From assembly GCF_032854445.1 (NCBI RefSeq), contig NC_088295.1, positions 72,754,028-72,818,027 on the forward strand: a stretch of 64,000 bases of DNA. Reading direction: 5' to 3'. A model generated the notes under the pieces. It saw only the letters and a program-made list of their open reading frames with translations, was not told where the DNA came from and did no database searches. Position numbers and translations under genes: made by a program. The stretch comes from Liolophura sinensis. Lineage: Eukaryota > Mollusca > Polyplacophora > Chitonida > Chitonidae. Shown piece by piece: positions 14,301-24,634 of the stretch; positions within the stretch are counted from its first letter, which is position 1, and the number at the start of each line of letters is the position of its first letter.

Positions 14301-17300
14301 TCTGAAAATAAAATAAATCGAGATCTAGGACGCTTGTCTCAATGGGCCAAACAGTGGTTTATTACATCTGAAAATAAAATAAATCGAGATCTAGGACGCT
14401 TGTCTCAATGGGCCAAATAGTGGTTGATAACATTCAATGCACAGAAAACTGTATACTTACTTGTTTCCTTAAAAAAGAACATGATGTACCCAAAACTGTA
14501 TTTAGATGGTATTGAAGTGAAGAGCGTTCAGTACCTAAACACCTTGGTATCATCCTACAGCACGATGGTAACTGGGACAAACATATAAGATCACTCGTAA
14601 ATAAATGTAATAAGAAATTAGGGATTATAAATAGAATGAAGAGGATATTAACAAGGAAGTGTTTAATAACTTTATACAATAGCCTCATTAGATCTACAAT
14701 AGAGTATGGCGACATATTATATGATAACTGTAGTATTGCGCTTTCCCAAAAACTGGAAAATGTTCAACGGCGCGCTGCTTTGCTTTGTACAAGTGGAATG
14801 CGTCGTACATCAGATAAAGCTCTGCTGAGTGAACTCAATTGGACACCACTATATGTTCGGCGTAGACAGCATAGGATTCTGCTATTTTTTAAAATTGTAA
14901 ATTGACTTTCCCCGCCTTACCTACAGTCCCTATTATCAAGACGATCAACAGAGAATAATACATATAACTTAAGGTATAATGAAAATGTATGTATATTTAG
15001 ATGCCGCCTCAGTATATATAAATCTTCCTTCTTCCCGAAAACGACTAAGGACTGGAATAATTTACCTAAACATATTCGCCATTCTTCAATGAAAGAACTT
15101 CAAAAATTTCTGTCCCCATCAATTATTACTACGTCTAGTGATTTAATATCGTTATATAATGACTTTAGCAACTTTTCATCTCCAGCACTGCAGAATGAGA
15201 ATGGGATTCAGCGCTCTTCGGGCAGACCTTTTTAAGTATATTATTATCGAAGATACTACTTGCCATTACTGTAATGATACATGTGATACACCTTTCATTA
15301 TTTTTTTATTAGCTCTCAGTTTGACACTCATAGGAAGCACATGCTACATACTCTCACACAAATTATTTCACTCGGTGTAAATTATTCTGTTTTTATTCCA
15401 CAATGTTCACGATATATATGTAATATACTTTTGTTTGGCTCTAAAGATTTAAATTACGAAGATAATAAACTTGTTTTTCAATGTGTGCATAAATTTATCA
15501 ATGATACAGAAAGATTTTATGACCATGGTAATAACGATGTTAACATTGTAAATAATTTATTTCAACTTATATCTGAAATATGTATTTTCATATTTATATG
15601 TATGTACTTCGTTAGTTATTATGTTGTTAATTGTTGCTTTGAGGAGATCTCCATAGTAGCCATTAGGCTGTGAGAAATCCTCGTTAAATAAATAAAGAAT
15701 TAAAAATTAAATTTTCCGATATTATGTATCGACATGTGTCGTCCGCAAACAACCGTAAATTATTTATGATGCCTTCCGGTAGATCATTATTGTATAGTAA
15801 GACCAATAGGGGCCCAAGAACCGAACCCTGGGGCACTCCTCCTTGTAGTGTGCTTATTTCTGATTGCTGGCCATTGATGACAACCCGTTGCATTCTGTTT
15901 GTGAGATAATCCTTACACCAGTTTAATAAATTGCCAGTTTAATAACTCAGACAAAGTATACTTCTTTCCCTTTATCTAAGGAGTTGACTATTTCAGAATA
16001 TATATCTAGCAGTTGAGTCACTGTTGATCTAGATGGGAGAAACCCGTGCTGTGCTGTACAGATGTTATTTCGCAAAAACTGGAAAACATATTTAAACACA
16101 GCTCTTTCGAACACTTCACTTAAGCAGCTTAGTAGAGATATGGGCCTGTAATTTCTAAAATCGTGTATATTTCCTTTTTTGTAAATTGGAGTTACCTACA
16201 GTGAGGGACATATTAAAAAGGTGCGACAATACAGGCGTGAGAATATCCTTTCCTTCAACTAGATGTTTGGGACTTATTCCGTCTGGGACAGAGGCTTTGG
16301 AAGTGTCGAGACCGCTTATGGTATCGTTTATATCCTCTCGTGTGATAACGTTTTACTGCAGAATTGCTTCAGATTGCAGTGTTTGAGCTGGTGGATCTAT
16401 TGCTGAATTTTCTACTGTACATATGCTGGAGAAATAGCTGTTTAATATAGTGGCTTTCATGCTTGAGTTATGCTCGTATGAACCATCATCGGTTATTAGT
16501 GGCGGAAAAGTGACAGCCTGACCTGCTTTACCCTTTAGGAATGAATTAGCTATTTTCCACCATCCTTTTTCACTTATATTGCCGGCTCGAAGTTTTTCGA
16601 CATTTTTGGACTGGTGAGAAAGTTTCGCCAATTTAATAAGTAAATTAACTTTATTTCTTTGAGTTTTAAATGTACGTATATTATGATAAGTTTTAAAACG
16701 TCTCGATCGTTTAAACAAACGGTCTCTTACTCGAATTTCATGTTTAATTTGTGGTGTTATCCAGCTTTTGTCTTTGTATTTGACTGTAATAGTTTTGTTA
16801 GGAATTCTACTCTTTGGCAATACTCTCAATACAATCGCTTTCAAGAATACCGTCCTAGTCAGAGGACTTTAAAACATCACGATATTCACTCCAGTCAGCC
16901 AGTTTATATTTCCAGATTATTCTACTGTAACTCTTTTCGAAGACTGTATTGAAATGAAAACTACTGTGAGTTGGACAGTGGTCGCTACAGAAATTTGAAA
17001 GCACACCGGAGCCAATAATTACGTCGGGTTTATTACTTATTATAGGGAGCAGAAGAGTGTTTGACTGAGGTATTGTAGCTGTGTGAATTAATTGACTCAA
17101 TCCCAAACGAGAAATAATATCTCGCAACTTAAATTTTGAAAAGTCTAGAAGGTTCTCCTTAAGGCGATAATGACATTTTTGTTTGGATTAAAACGCGTTC
17201 AATATTTTCTTCTAAGACTTCCCACTTCTGGATTGGAGAATAACGAGGGCGGTATATGACACAGTATACACGGTATTGATTTCAACCCATACTATTTCTA

Positions 17301-17956
17301 GTAGGGCACACGCAAGGTCAGTGCGTCGAGTTGCGGCCAAATGGTTGGCAACATAAACACAGACTCCTCCCCATGCTTGATTACGATCTCTGCGAAAAGG
17401 TGCGTTATAACCAGAGTGGGCAATACTGATCCGCCCAGTGTTAAAGCATTGTGGGAAATGGTCACTTTTTACCACTTCGCCAGCGACCAGTAAGGCCTAG
17501 TTATACAAAATAACGCCACGAAAGCTCTGCATTAATACTTAGACTATCTGCAAAATCATACAAATTATACAAATCCAACGGATACAAGATCGCTGACAGC
17601 GATTCAGAAATAGGCATTTTCCTATGCAGTAACGTTGGGAGGACCGTTTTCTTCACCTAGACGGTTACTAAGGAGATCACGTGATCTCTAGCTTCCGGTC
17701 TGGCTCACAGAATGGTGACACTGTGCAGCTTAAAACTTGCATTGTTATTTTACGCTAGATGAGGCTGAACAGGACATTTAACAACGACCCGCCTACATGC
17801 AGCGATGATATTATCGCGAACGACATTCATCTAACGATCCAAGTGAACGGCAATTGGCATAGGGAACATTCGACTTTTTCAACGCATAAACATCTCATGA
17901 CCTTTTGGCAATGGGCAACGAATCCCTGTGCATCTTTCACATACTGTCTGCTTGAG

Positions 17957-18023
<67 letters not shown>

Positions 18024-21000
18024 TCAGATGAGAAGACTAAATCAGCCGCAGGTGTACAATGTCCAGTTTCGTTTGTCAATATTCTGATAGATTTTTACTG
18101 GCTCATTCATGCCGATATTAAGATTTTATTTATTTTATTTATTTGATTGGTGCTTCACTCCGTGTTCAAGAATACTTTACTTATACAATGACGGACATGC
18201 AGCATTACGGTGTGAGGAAACCAGGCAGAGCCCGAGGAAAACCCACGAATGTCCGCCGGTTGCTGGAAGACCATCACGTACGGCCGTAGGGGAAGGCAGC
18301 ATGAGCTTGACGGACTTACAGCGACCGCATTGGTGGAGGATCCATTGTCATGGCGCCGCGTTGGCCACGGGACCCCCTCGATATTAAGGCTTACTACATA
18401 TATTTTCTCTCCTATGTTTCTCTCAGATATACGTATAGTTTGATAACAACTATCTCACTCTCCGTTACAGGTGTAGGTTGTTCACAACTACCTGACTATG
18501 TTACAGCTGTTGTTTCTCTCTTTTTACCGCCGGGAAGAGCTCTTGTTCACCTCCCTCTCTCTGTTAGTGTTTGTTCGCATCCCTTTCTCTGTTACAGGTA
18601 GAGTTTGTTCACATCACTTTCGCTTTTACAGTTATAGCTTACTGATTTATCTTTCTCTTTTGAAGTCGGGAAGAGCAAATGTTCTTGTTCACCTCGCTTT
18701 CTCTGTTAGAGTTTGTTCGCATCTCTTTCGTTGGTACATCTAGAGTTTATTTGCATCTCTGTCTCTCTTACAGGTAGACTTTTTTCACCCGTTTTCTGTG
18801 CATGTTACACGTAGAGTTTGTTCACTCCTCTTTCTCTGCATGTTAAAGGTGTTCACGTCACTTTTTCTGTTAAAGCTAGATTTTTTTACCTTTTTATTCT
18901 CTGTTATGCATTTTGTTCGCCTCTTTTTGTCTGTAACAGGTCCTTTTCTCTGTTACAGATAGACCTTGTTCGCCTGTCTTTCTCCGTTACGGATAGACCT
19001 TGTTCGCCTGTCTTTCTCCGTTATGGATAGACCGTGTTCGCCTAGCTTTCTCTGTTACGGATAGACCTTGTTGGCCTCTCTTTCTCTGTTACCGGTAGAC
19101 TTTGTTCGCCTCTCTTTCTTTGTTACACATAGACCGTGTTCGCCTGTCTTTCTCTGTTGCGGATATATCTTGTTCGCCTCTCTTTCTCTGTTACATCTCG
19201 TCTTTGTCACATCTCTTTCTCTGTTCAACTTAGAGTTGTTTACATGTATTCCTCTATTTCAGGTAAAGTTTGCACACATCTGTTATTGTATTATATATAT
19301 TGTATATTGTATTTGTTCTCTCTTTCTCTGTTACAGGTGGAATTTGTACACGATCAGAAGCCGTATGAGGATCTGTTATCTAACAGTACTTTAGCGACTT
19401 TGTTTGAAGAGAACGCCGCTGGTTTAGGTGTAGATATTTGTTCTGATCCTGCTGTGACACAGAGATTCGGCGGGTCAACCGACATGGGCAACGTGTCGCA
19501 TGTAGTTCCGAGTCTACAACCCAAGTTTTACATCGGGACCACGGCAAGCATCCACTCTACAGAGTACACTGCAGCTGCAGGTAGGTATCTTCATGACAGG
19601 GAATATTCTTGTGTTAGTCATGAAACACCAATCAAATAACTAAATAAAGAAAGCACGCAAGGGAATTGATCAAAATATTAATTTGGTCAGAGTTATTTAT
19701 TTAACGCGGTGCTCTAAAATTGGTGCTCACATTGTGAATGGAGGAAACATCAGTGCCTGGAGTAAACCGCCGTTTTTTAAACTTAGTTGTGCAATAGAAG
19801 TTGCTTGGCAGGCTATCACCAATGTATACTCAACAAACTTGAACACTTGGCACTTGTTCAGTTGAATCTCCCGATGGGAATTACGGCCTCATTTTAGGAT
19901 AAAAAACAAGTATGCATGGCCTCGCATTTACGAACTTTACACAGATAAAAAAAATATTGAAATAGAGGAAGTCAGTAATGATTGTAACCTCATATAACGC
20001 GACCATGACAGAAGCAAGAATCTTCTTCACTTAGAGACTGGAGTATGTCTCGAACACTAACCGGAAATAGTCGCCAATAGTCAAAGTCCTCACATGTAGA
20101 CTGGAGAACCTCTCGAACACTCTAACCGGAAGTAATCGCCAATGGTCAAAGGGTGCTTGTCCAAGATCGTACAAGGTGGATTCATCTTCTGTCCCAGATC
20201 TTGCATCTCGGATGTTCTCAATCCGATTCAAACGTGAATGTGTGGGAAATGTGAAATGCCCAGTCTTATACATAACTCCAGCATTACCAAGTGGGTCGAC
20301 AAAGCTGCAGTTTGGTCTGACAGTTTACGCTGATGCAGCACGTTTTATCAGTGTGAAGTTCGTGTGGAGCAGGGTGGGGGGAAGGGCAGGTGAGTAGAGT
20401 GACGTCATGCATTCTCTCCTATTAAATCATTATCCACTGTTTTCATAATTTATGCACACAGTGCTTCGGCGTGACATTTGATTAACTATTTATTTATTTA
20501 TTTGATTGGTATTTTATGTCGTACTCAAATATGTTTCGCTTATACGACGACGGCCAACATTATGGTGGGAGGAAAGAGCCCGGCGGAAACCCACGACCAT
20601 CCGCAGGTTGCGCTAACCAACTGAGCCACGGAGGCCCCTTCAATGAACTAAGTATCCAGTTATTAATTTTGTTGAGTGTATTATTTGGGGCAAACTTTGG
20701 AGATATCTCATTCAAGTATTAAGAATTTGACCATATCATTTTGGCCTACAGGTACCTTTCTTTCATGATACGTTGATAATATTTGTCAAGTAAAATAATT
20801 TGTAAAAGTGTATTAGTTAATTTGAATATCAAAAAGATTTAAATGGTTATTTTCAACCTATATTATAAACAGGCATTTTTGTCATTTAATTGCAAGTCAT
20901 ACACAATTTATTCTTGTGTATGATGTTAAGCGAAAATCAAATAAATAAATGTAAGAGTGACCAGCATTATGGTGGGAGGAAACTGGTCAAAGCCGGAGGG

Positions 21001-21407
21001 AAACCCACGATCATCCGCAGGTTGCTGGCCGTAGAAATCGGAGAGAAAACCATCATGAACGACCGCATTGGTGAGAGGCTCCAAGGTCATTGTGCTGTGC
21101 GAGCACGCTAATCACGGAGGCCTCCTACCCCCCCCCCCCCCCCCCCCCACCCCCCACCCCACCCCCCCCCCACCCCCCACCCCCCCCCCCCCCCCACCCC
21201 CCACCCCCACCACCACCAATGCATAAAATAAACAGATAGATGACATCATTGTTAGACTGCCTTCTTTGGCCCACAGGATCACCGACGGCTCAGCCCTATA
21301 CTCAAACCATCGGGAAGGCTCTAGCCATGGTGACGCTGGACATCCTACAACAACCCCAATTAATGTCAAAGATAAAGGAAGATTTCGACCGCGACACACA
21401 ACGGTGA
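7769..21407 (+). CDS. PM20D2: PM20D2-like M20 family dipeptidase (six exons, complete)
   Basis: Coding exons are 7769-8137, 8795-8943, 10464-10606, 12058-12212, 19337-19580 and 21277-21407. All junctions are AG/GT and phases agree (0, 2, 1, 0, 1), giving 396 residues; human PM20D2 has about 436. The product follows the PM20D2 family end to end: AFRATYG (65-71), metal-site block [16 protein letters not shown] (81-96), catalytic Glu in [11 protein letters not shown] (128-138), MMAHPS (154-159), GKAAHAS (180-186), [16 protein letters not shown], and [12 protein letters not shown] with the late metal His in [10 protein letters not shown] (345-354). PM20D2 is a cytosolic zinc dipeptidase that hydrolyses beta-alanyl-lysine and similar dipeptides and so keeps carnosine synthesis clean (known for the vertebrate enzyme). 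The first ATG is chosen because the upstream frame is not conserved. All catalytic blocks are intact, so it should be active. Confidence 0.93.
8345..8392. repeat. (TA)n microsatellite
   Basis: About 24 uninterrupted TA units in PM20D2 intron 1, directly abutting the A/T-rich tail of a SINE. Confidence 0.9.
8393..8650 (-). mobile_element. SINE family A, full-length copy in PM20D2 intron 1
   Basis: On the minus strand the element starts with a tRNA-like head (ggggcctccgtggctcagtc, then ggttagcgc). It continues through the central domain (ctgccagcaacctgcagatg) and the conserved 3' domain (ccataatgctggccgccgtc), and ends at caccaatcaaa. It is inserted in a TA tract, so the target duplication cannot be recognised. 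The central and 3' parts resemble the conserved Nin-DC type SINE domain described in molluscs and other animals; that link is from memory. Confidence 0.85.
10693..10785 (-). pseudogene. Decayed C2H2 zinc-finger fragment in PM20D2 intron 3
   Basis: Within an open frame on the minus strand (11089-10631) one stretch reads [20 protein letters not shown] then HIRQENKP. The spacing C-x12-H-x3-H and the following linker-like ENKP are exactly those of a classical finger, but the first cysteine is replaced by tyrosine. The rest of the frame looks random. It is most likely a relic of a zinc-finger gene or of a retroposed copy. A chance match is possible. Confidence 0.35.
12380..12397. repeat. 18-bp perfect palindrome centred on CACGTG
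   Basis: ggtggtcacgtgaccacc is self-complementary. It lies just inside the 5' end of PM20D2 intron 4. A related palindrome occurs at 17673-17688 near the other side of the retrotransposon block. Confidence 0.8.
12780..15712 (+). mobile_element. Decayed non-LTR retrotransposon (LINE), plus-strand copy
   Basis: A 5'-truncated element inside PM20D2 intron 4. In order, it shows the end of an endonuclease domain ([11 protein letters not shown], about 12870-12910), reverse-transcriptase blocks [11 protein letters not shown] (13546-13578), [17 protein letters not shown] (13717-13767), [20 protein letters not shown] (13921-13980), [16 protein letters not shown] (14099-14146) and FADD (14188-14199). 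Then follow a thumb region (14636-14905), [13 protein letters not shown] (about 15051-15090), a zinc-knuckle-like CHYCNDTC (15262-15285) and a tail with aataaa near 15690. Stops at 13162, 13609 and 14017 and a shift after the FADD box break the frame, so it is dead. The blocks fit the jockey/CR1 group of LINEs; the clade is not resolved. Confidence 0.85.
14226..14424 (+). repeat. In-frame tandem triplication (66 bp) within the LINE
   Basis: Three head-to-tail copies of a 66-bp unit start at 14226, 14292 and 14358 and are almost identical. Each encodes 22 residues ([20 protein letters not shown] plus two). The unit lies just after the catalytic FADD box of the reverse transcriptase. The near identity shows that the triplication is younger than much of the decay of the element. 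Confidence 0.92.
15713..17480 (-). mobile_element. Decayed non-LTR retrotransposon (LINE), minus-strand copy, 3'-truncated
   Basis: Reading the minus strand from 17475: endonuclease fragments ([30 protein letters not shown]), a linker with [20 protein letters not shown] and [14 protein letters not shown] (16844-16353), then RT blocks [30 protein letters not shown] and FADDT. It stops just past FADDT (15684-15893), where the plus-strand element begins. Frames are interrupted. It differs in sequence from its neighbour, so this is another family of the same broad LINE group. Loss of the 3' end is unusual for a LINE insertion and suggests disruption by the neighbouring element or a deletion. Confidence 0.8.
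17673..17688. repeat. 16-bp perfect palindrome centred on CACGTG
   Basis: gagatcacgtgatctc, self-complementary. The flank (cttccgg on the right) matches in inverted sense the cggaagt on the left of the palindrome at 12380. Confidence 0.75.
17959..18020. repeat. (TA)n microsatellite
   Basis: About 31 TA units in PM20D2 intron 4. Confidence 0.92.
18141..18379 (-). mobile_element. SINE family A, diverged copy
   Basis: On the minus strand the usual head-to-tail order is present but with many substitutions (cattacggtgtgaggaaacc in place of cattatggtgggaggaaacc). It sits in PM20D2 intron 4. Confidence 0.75.
18440..19336 (+). repeat. Array of degenerate 3' splice-site copies ending in the true acceptor of PM20D2 exon 5
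   Basis: About 25 head-to-tail units of roughly 34 bp. Each is a pyrimidine tract (ctctctttctctgtta) followed by an AG-type junction and then a purine-started stretch (gtagactttgttcgcc). The last unit is the functional acceptor (tttctctgttacag) and the first bases of exon 5 (gtggaatttgtacacg), which align with the repeat unit. Intact CAG ends occur at 18470, 18506, 18597, 18631, 18773, 18939, 18958 and 19262. Five of them (18470, 18597, 18773, 18939, 19262) are followed directly by GT, so they look like back-to-back acceptor/donor sites. Elsewhere the AG is mutated (acgg, atgg, acac). Confidence 0.9.
20030..20155. repeat. Tandem duplication of a roughly 65-bp unit
   Basis: Two imperfect adjacent copies, recognisable by gactggag..ctctcgaacact..aaccggaa..tcgccaat.gtcaaag. 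It lies in PM20D2 intron 5. Confidence 0.75.
20494..20637 (-). mobile_element. SINE family A, internally deleted copy
   Basis: 3' domain and tRNA-like head are joined directly (ccgcaggttgcgctaaccaa), so the middle of the SINE (about 110 bp) is missing. It lies in PM20D2 intron 5. Confidence 0.8.
20957..21126 (-). mobile_element. SINE family A, copy lacking the 3' end
   Basis: Minus-strand SINE with recognisable head, middle and central domain (gaccagcattatggtgggag). The terminal 3' part is absent or rearranged. Confidence 0.7.
21127..21215. repeat. Poly-C / (CCCCA)n tract
   Basis: Nearly 90 bases of C broken by single A residues, about 60 bp upstream of PM20D2 exon 6. The G-rich complement could form quadruplexes. 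Its length in the assembly is unlikely to be exact. Confidence 0.9.
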
Positions 21408-23714
21408 TCTCGTGTTAATCGAATGGAAACATGGTTGAAGCCGCTATTATAAGGATTTTCGCCATAAAAGAGGAACTTTTACTATGATTTTTAACGGGTG
21501 AAAGGCAAATGAAACTTGAATGAGAAAGTATTGTATGCACACTCCTCGATTTTGGTACTTTAAATATAGCCCATGCTTGAGCTTTTTGGTCTCAAGGGTT
21601 GGAGGGTATATACTTGTAATTGTAATGGAATCTCATGGTCATAATGGTGAAAGAATATACGTGTATCAGACAATACTATGTAACAACGTTTCAGTATAAA
21701 ATTCAGATTAAAAGATTAATTTTCTTTTGTGGTTACGTAAACTTTATGTATTATGTATCATACGTTCGGTTTACGTCTGTCTGACATTATACGGATCCTA
21801 TAGATAGTTTATAAATTTCTGCCAACTTCAATTTAGGCTTTGACAACAGTTGTTTAATTTACAGTCATTTGGGATTTGATCATGGCTGCTACACTTGGTC
21901 ATATACACTTCTACGCGGACAATTTCATGTGTAAATGCTTAAAACATACCAACTTACACGCTCCCGATGTAGCACCATGCGTGGCTTATGCAGAATTGGG
22001 TAAATAAAATATGCAGTAAATCTATAATTGCAATTTATTTGAGTTATTGGCAAATGGACACAGGTACCGGTGGAATAGTCATACATTTTTATCCGTATGC
22101 ATGCTTTCTCCATTTTGTCGCGTTTAAAGCACTATTTAAACAGAAAGTTACAGGTGAGGTTGAAAATGCTTGCATACATCTAACATATATTTACGAATGG
22201 ATAATATATTCGCGTACAAGCGTATGCGTGGTATCGTAGCCTGTGCAACCTGTTATCACTCGCTATTGTACAAATTGATCTCCAAGCTGCCTTACCCTTC
22301 CTTCCACACACGGAAGGCGCCCGAGGGAGGCCCGAGAAGACGAGTAGAGAAGGTAAACGAATATGGGCACATTGGTTCCGATCTAAACTGACGTTCGTCA
22401 GGAGCAAAGTTTGTCCGTAGATGTGCATACACGCCTGTGGCTGTTAGCTCGTGAGTATAGAGGACACCGACCACACATCATTTGCTGGCTAAGCGTTTGT
22501 CAAGAACTATTCATAACTGTACAAATAGGAAAAGGCAAACTTTGGTGTTCTATTTGGGGTACTCTACATTAACACTGTTGGCATGCTTGATAACTGGTGA
22601 CATTTGTTCATATATTTGTACACACAGGACTGAGCTACGACCAAACTTACGCATCCTGTCTAACAAGGTAAAGAAACGGCCCCCATGCATAATTTCAGAA
22701 TAGTTTGAAAGATTAATGGATGTTATATGGCTTACCTGTGTGTACAAAATACTGCTTTGTTTCAGCAGAAACGGTGAAAGCGCTATATCTCGCATTTTAC
22801 GCTTTGAATATGACAGCTCACTGAAGTTCAACAACAAGCGTGCTGATGAATGCAGTTATTGTAGCAATATGCTTCTTAGTGCATCCTATCTAAACCGTTA
22901 TCGTCTAAGGTAAAAAGGTCAGAAGCAAGCACAGTATTCCATTTTTGATATCAAATGGTCATCTTTGAAGTTTGTCCATATAGAACATGTCTACAACAAA
23001 ATGTCCTACACATCGGTCTAAACACAATACTCAGTATAAAGCTGAACCGGCGTCGAATTCGTTACCACGCAGGTACTTTCATTTATATCAAAAAAGTATA
23101 TTAAATTGCTAGAAAAGTTTATGCATATATAGGCGTTGAGAAGCACCCTGTTTTGGTGACCATTTTTTTTTTCAAGGTTATTTGGGTCATTAAATTATAT
23201 CTTCTGACGGGCTTGTAAACGTGATTTCCCTTGAACTCTGAATATTTTTTTTATCAACCTCATACCACTTTTAAACAAAGCCATGAGGAAGAACCACATT
23301 TTTTTTAAAATTCACATTGACCTATATATTTGTTCAAGGTCGTTGATCCTATATTCGTTTTAGATTTGATAAATTATGTCATTTGGTCATCTGCATTTTC
23401 TCAACAGCACCAAACACAGAACCAATGTTGTAAATAAGTTTATTCCAACTCGAGATCGTTCCACACTAACAAGAAGGATGTTCAGGATATAGTGATCCCT
23501 GCAGCGCGCACTCGTTGAGATTGTTAACATTCCTACATACAGACACGCTGGTCACCAAATGGCAGAGTATAAAATCGAGTTACATCTTTGGATAGCTTCC
23601 TATATATATAGTGTGTTCCATGGTGCCTGCTAAAGAGTTACTGAGGTATATTGACAAGAGGCCTTATTTCACGGGTGATGTGTAACCATTTCCCAGCTAC
23701 CACAGTGTCGTCAA

Positions 23715-23772
<58 letters not shown>

Positions 23773-24472
23773 GGCTTTTTCAACTGCGTTACACCGCTAC
23801 AACGTTGTTACTGACAAAGGTTGGTATGTCTTTGTGTTTTCAAAAGCATCCAAGAGACATGGATCCGATCCTACAACGTTGTTTTTGACATGATTTTTGG
23901 CTGATTTTGTTTTTTGTTTTTTTTTGTTTTTACTTGAAGGTGAAATTTTTAGTTTTGTTTATAAGCTCTTGGGGCCCAAACTGGAAACTGTAAAATAAGC
24001 TATAGTGTAATTCACATTTTGACGGTCAGCTACAATGCTTTTGCGCATTATTCTCTTCTGTTATTGTTTAGGCTTGTGGAAGTTTTCTTTTCATTCATTA
24101 TTTGTAATATAAATTTTTATAATTGTCAAATGTATGACGTACGGAAACTGTACAGTCCGTATCTTTCATGTGTAAAAAGTGTTTATTTTTTTTCCTTATT
24201 AACTATCAGAGGAAAACACCCCCTTTCATCGTACGACGTTTCAAATGCAAGAGGGACAAGTCAAGATTTGTCCGGCTTATTTCTGGTCATACATTAACTA
24301 CAAATTAAAGGAAAAGACCGCTAAAAATCGAAGTAGGCATCACTTAATAGACCACTTAAAACTATGCATAAATATATTTTCATTTATTTATTTTTTTAGA
24401 TTTTTGGGAAGAGAGTTAAAGGTGGTCAAAGGTTTAATTCTAAGGTGAGTGTATGCACCATACTATTAGATT
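21408..24472. other. 3' flank of PM20D2, no further gene seen
   Basis: Probable PM20D2 3' UTR with an AATAAA at about 22003-22008, followed by AT-rich intergenic DNA. A (TA)n tract lies at 23717-23766. A patch of higher GC at 22260-22480 holds overlapping short open frames on both strands but no recognisable protein. Confidence 0.4.
23717..23766. repeat. (TA)n microsatellite
   Basis: About 25 TA units between PM20D2 and the zinc-finger gene. Confidence 0.92.
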
Positions 24473-24634
24473 TAGGAACTCTGACGTCACAAGAAGTTTT
24501 TCCAACTCTAATCACAACACTGAATGTTGGAATAACTCTTTTTGCCCATGAGTAAAAGATTGCTGAAATAATTTTCTCAAAAATTCATCCCTTCCGGTCG
24601 ACAAAAAAAAAGTGATGTGACGTCAGAGTTCCTA
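24473..24634. mobile_element. Small MITE-like element with 18-bp perfect terminal inverted repeats
   Basis: taggaactctgacgtcac at 24473-24490 is the exact reverse complement of 24617-24634. The element is 162 bp and non-coding. Its outermost TA on both sides could be the target duplication expected of Tc1/mariner-type transposases. The inner ends contain a CRE-like tgacgtca. Confidence 0.65.

Noticed and set aside
14434-14715. Minus-strand open frame of 93 codons
   Set aside because: Antisense to the reverse-transcriptase region of the plus-strand LINE.
18498-19394. Overlapping plus-strand frames rich in Leu, Ser and Phe
   Set aside because: They translate the pyrimidine-rich splice-site minisatellite of PM20D2 intron 4.
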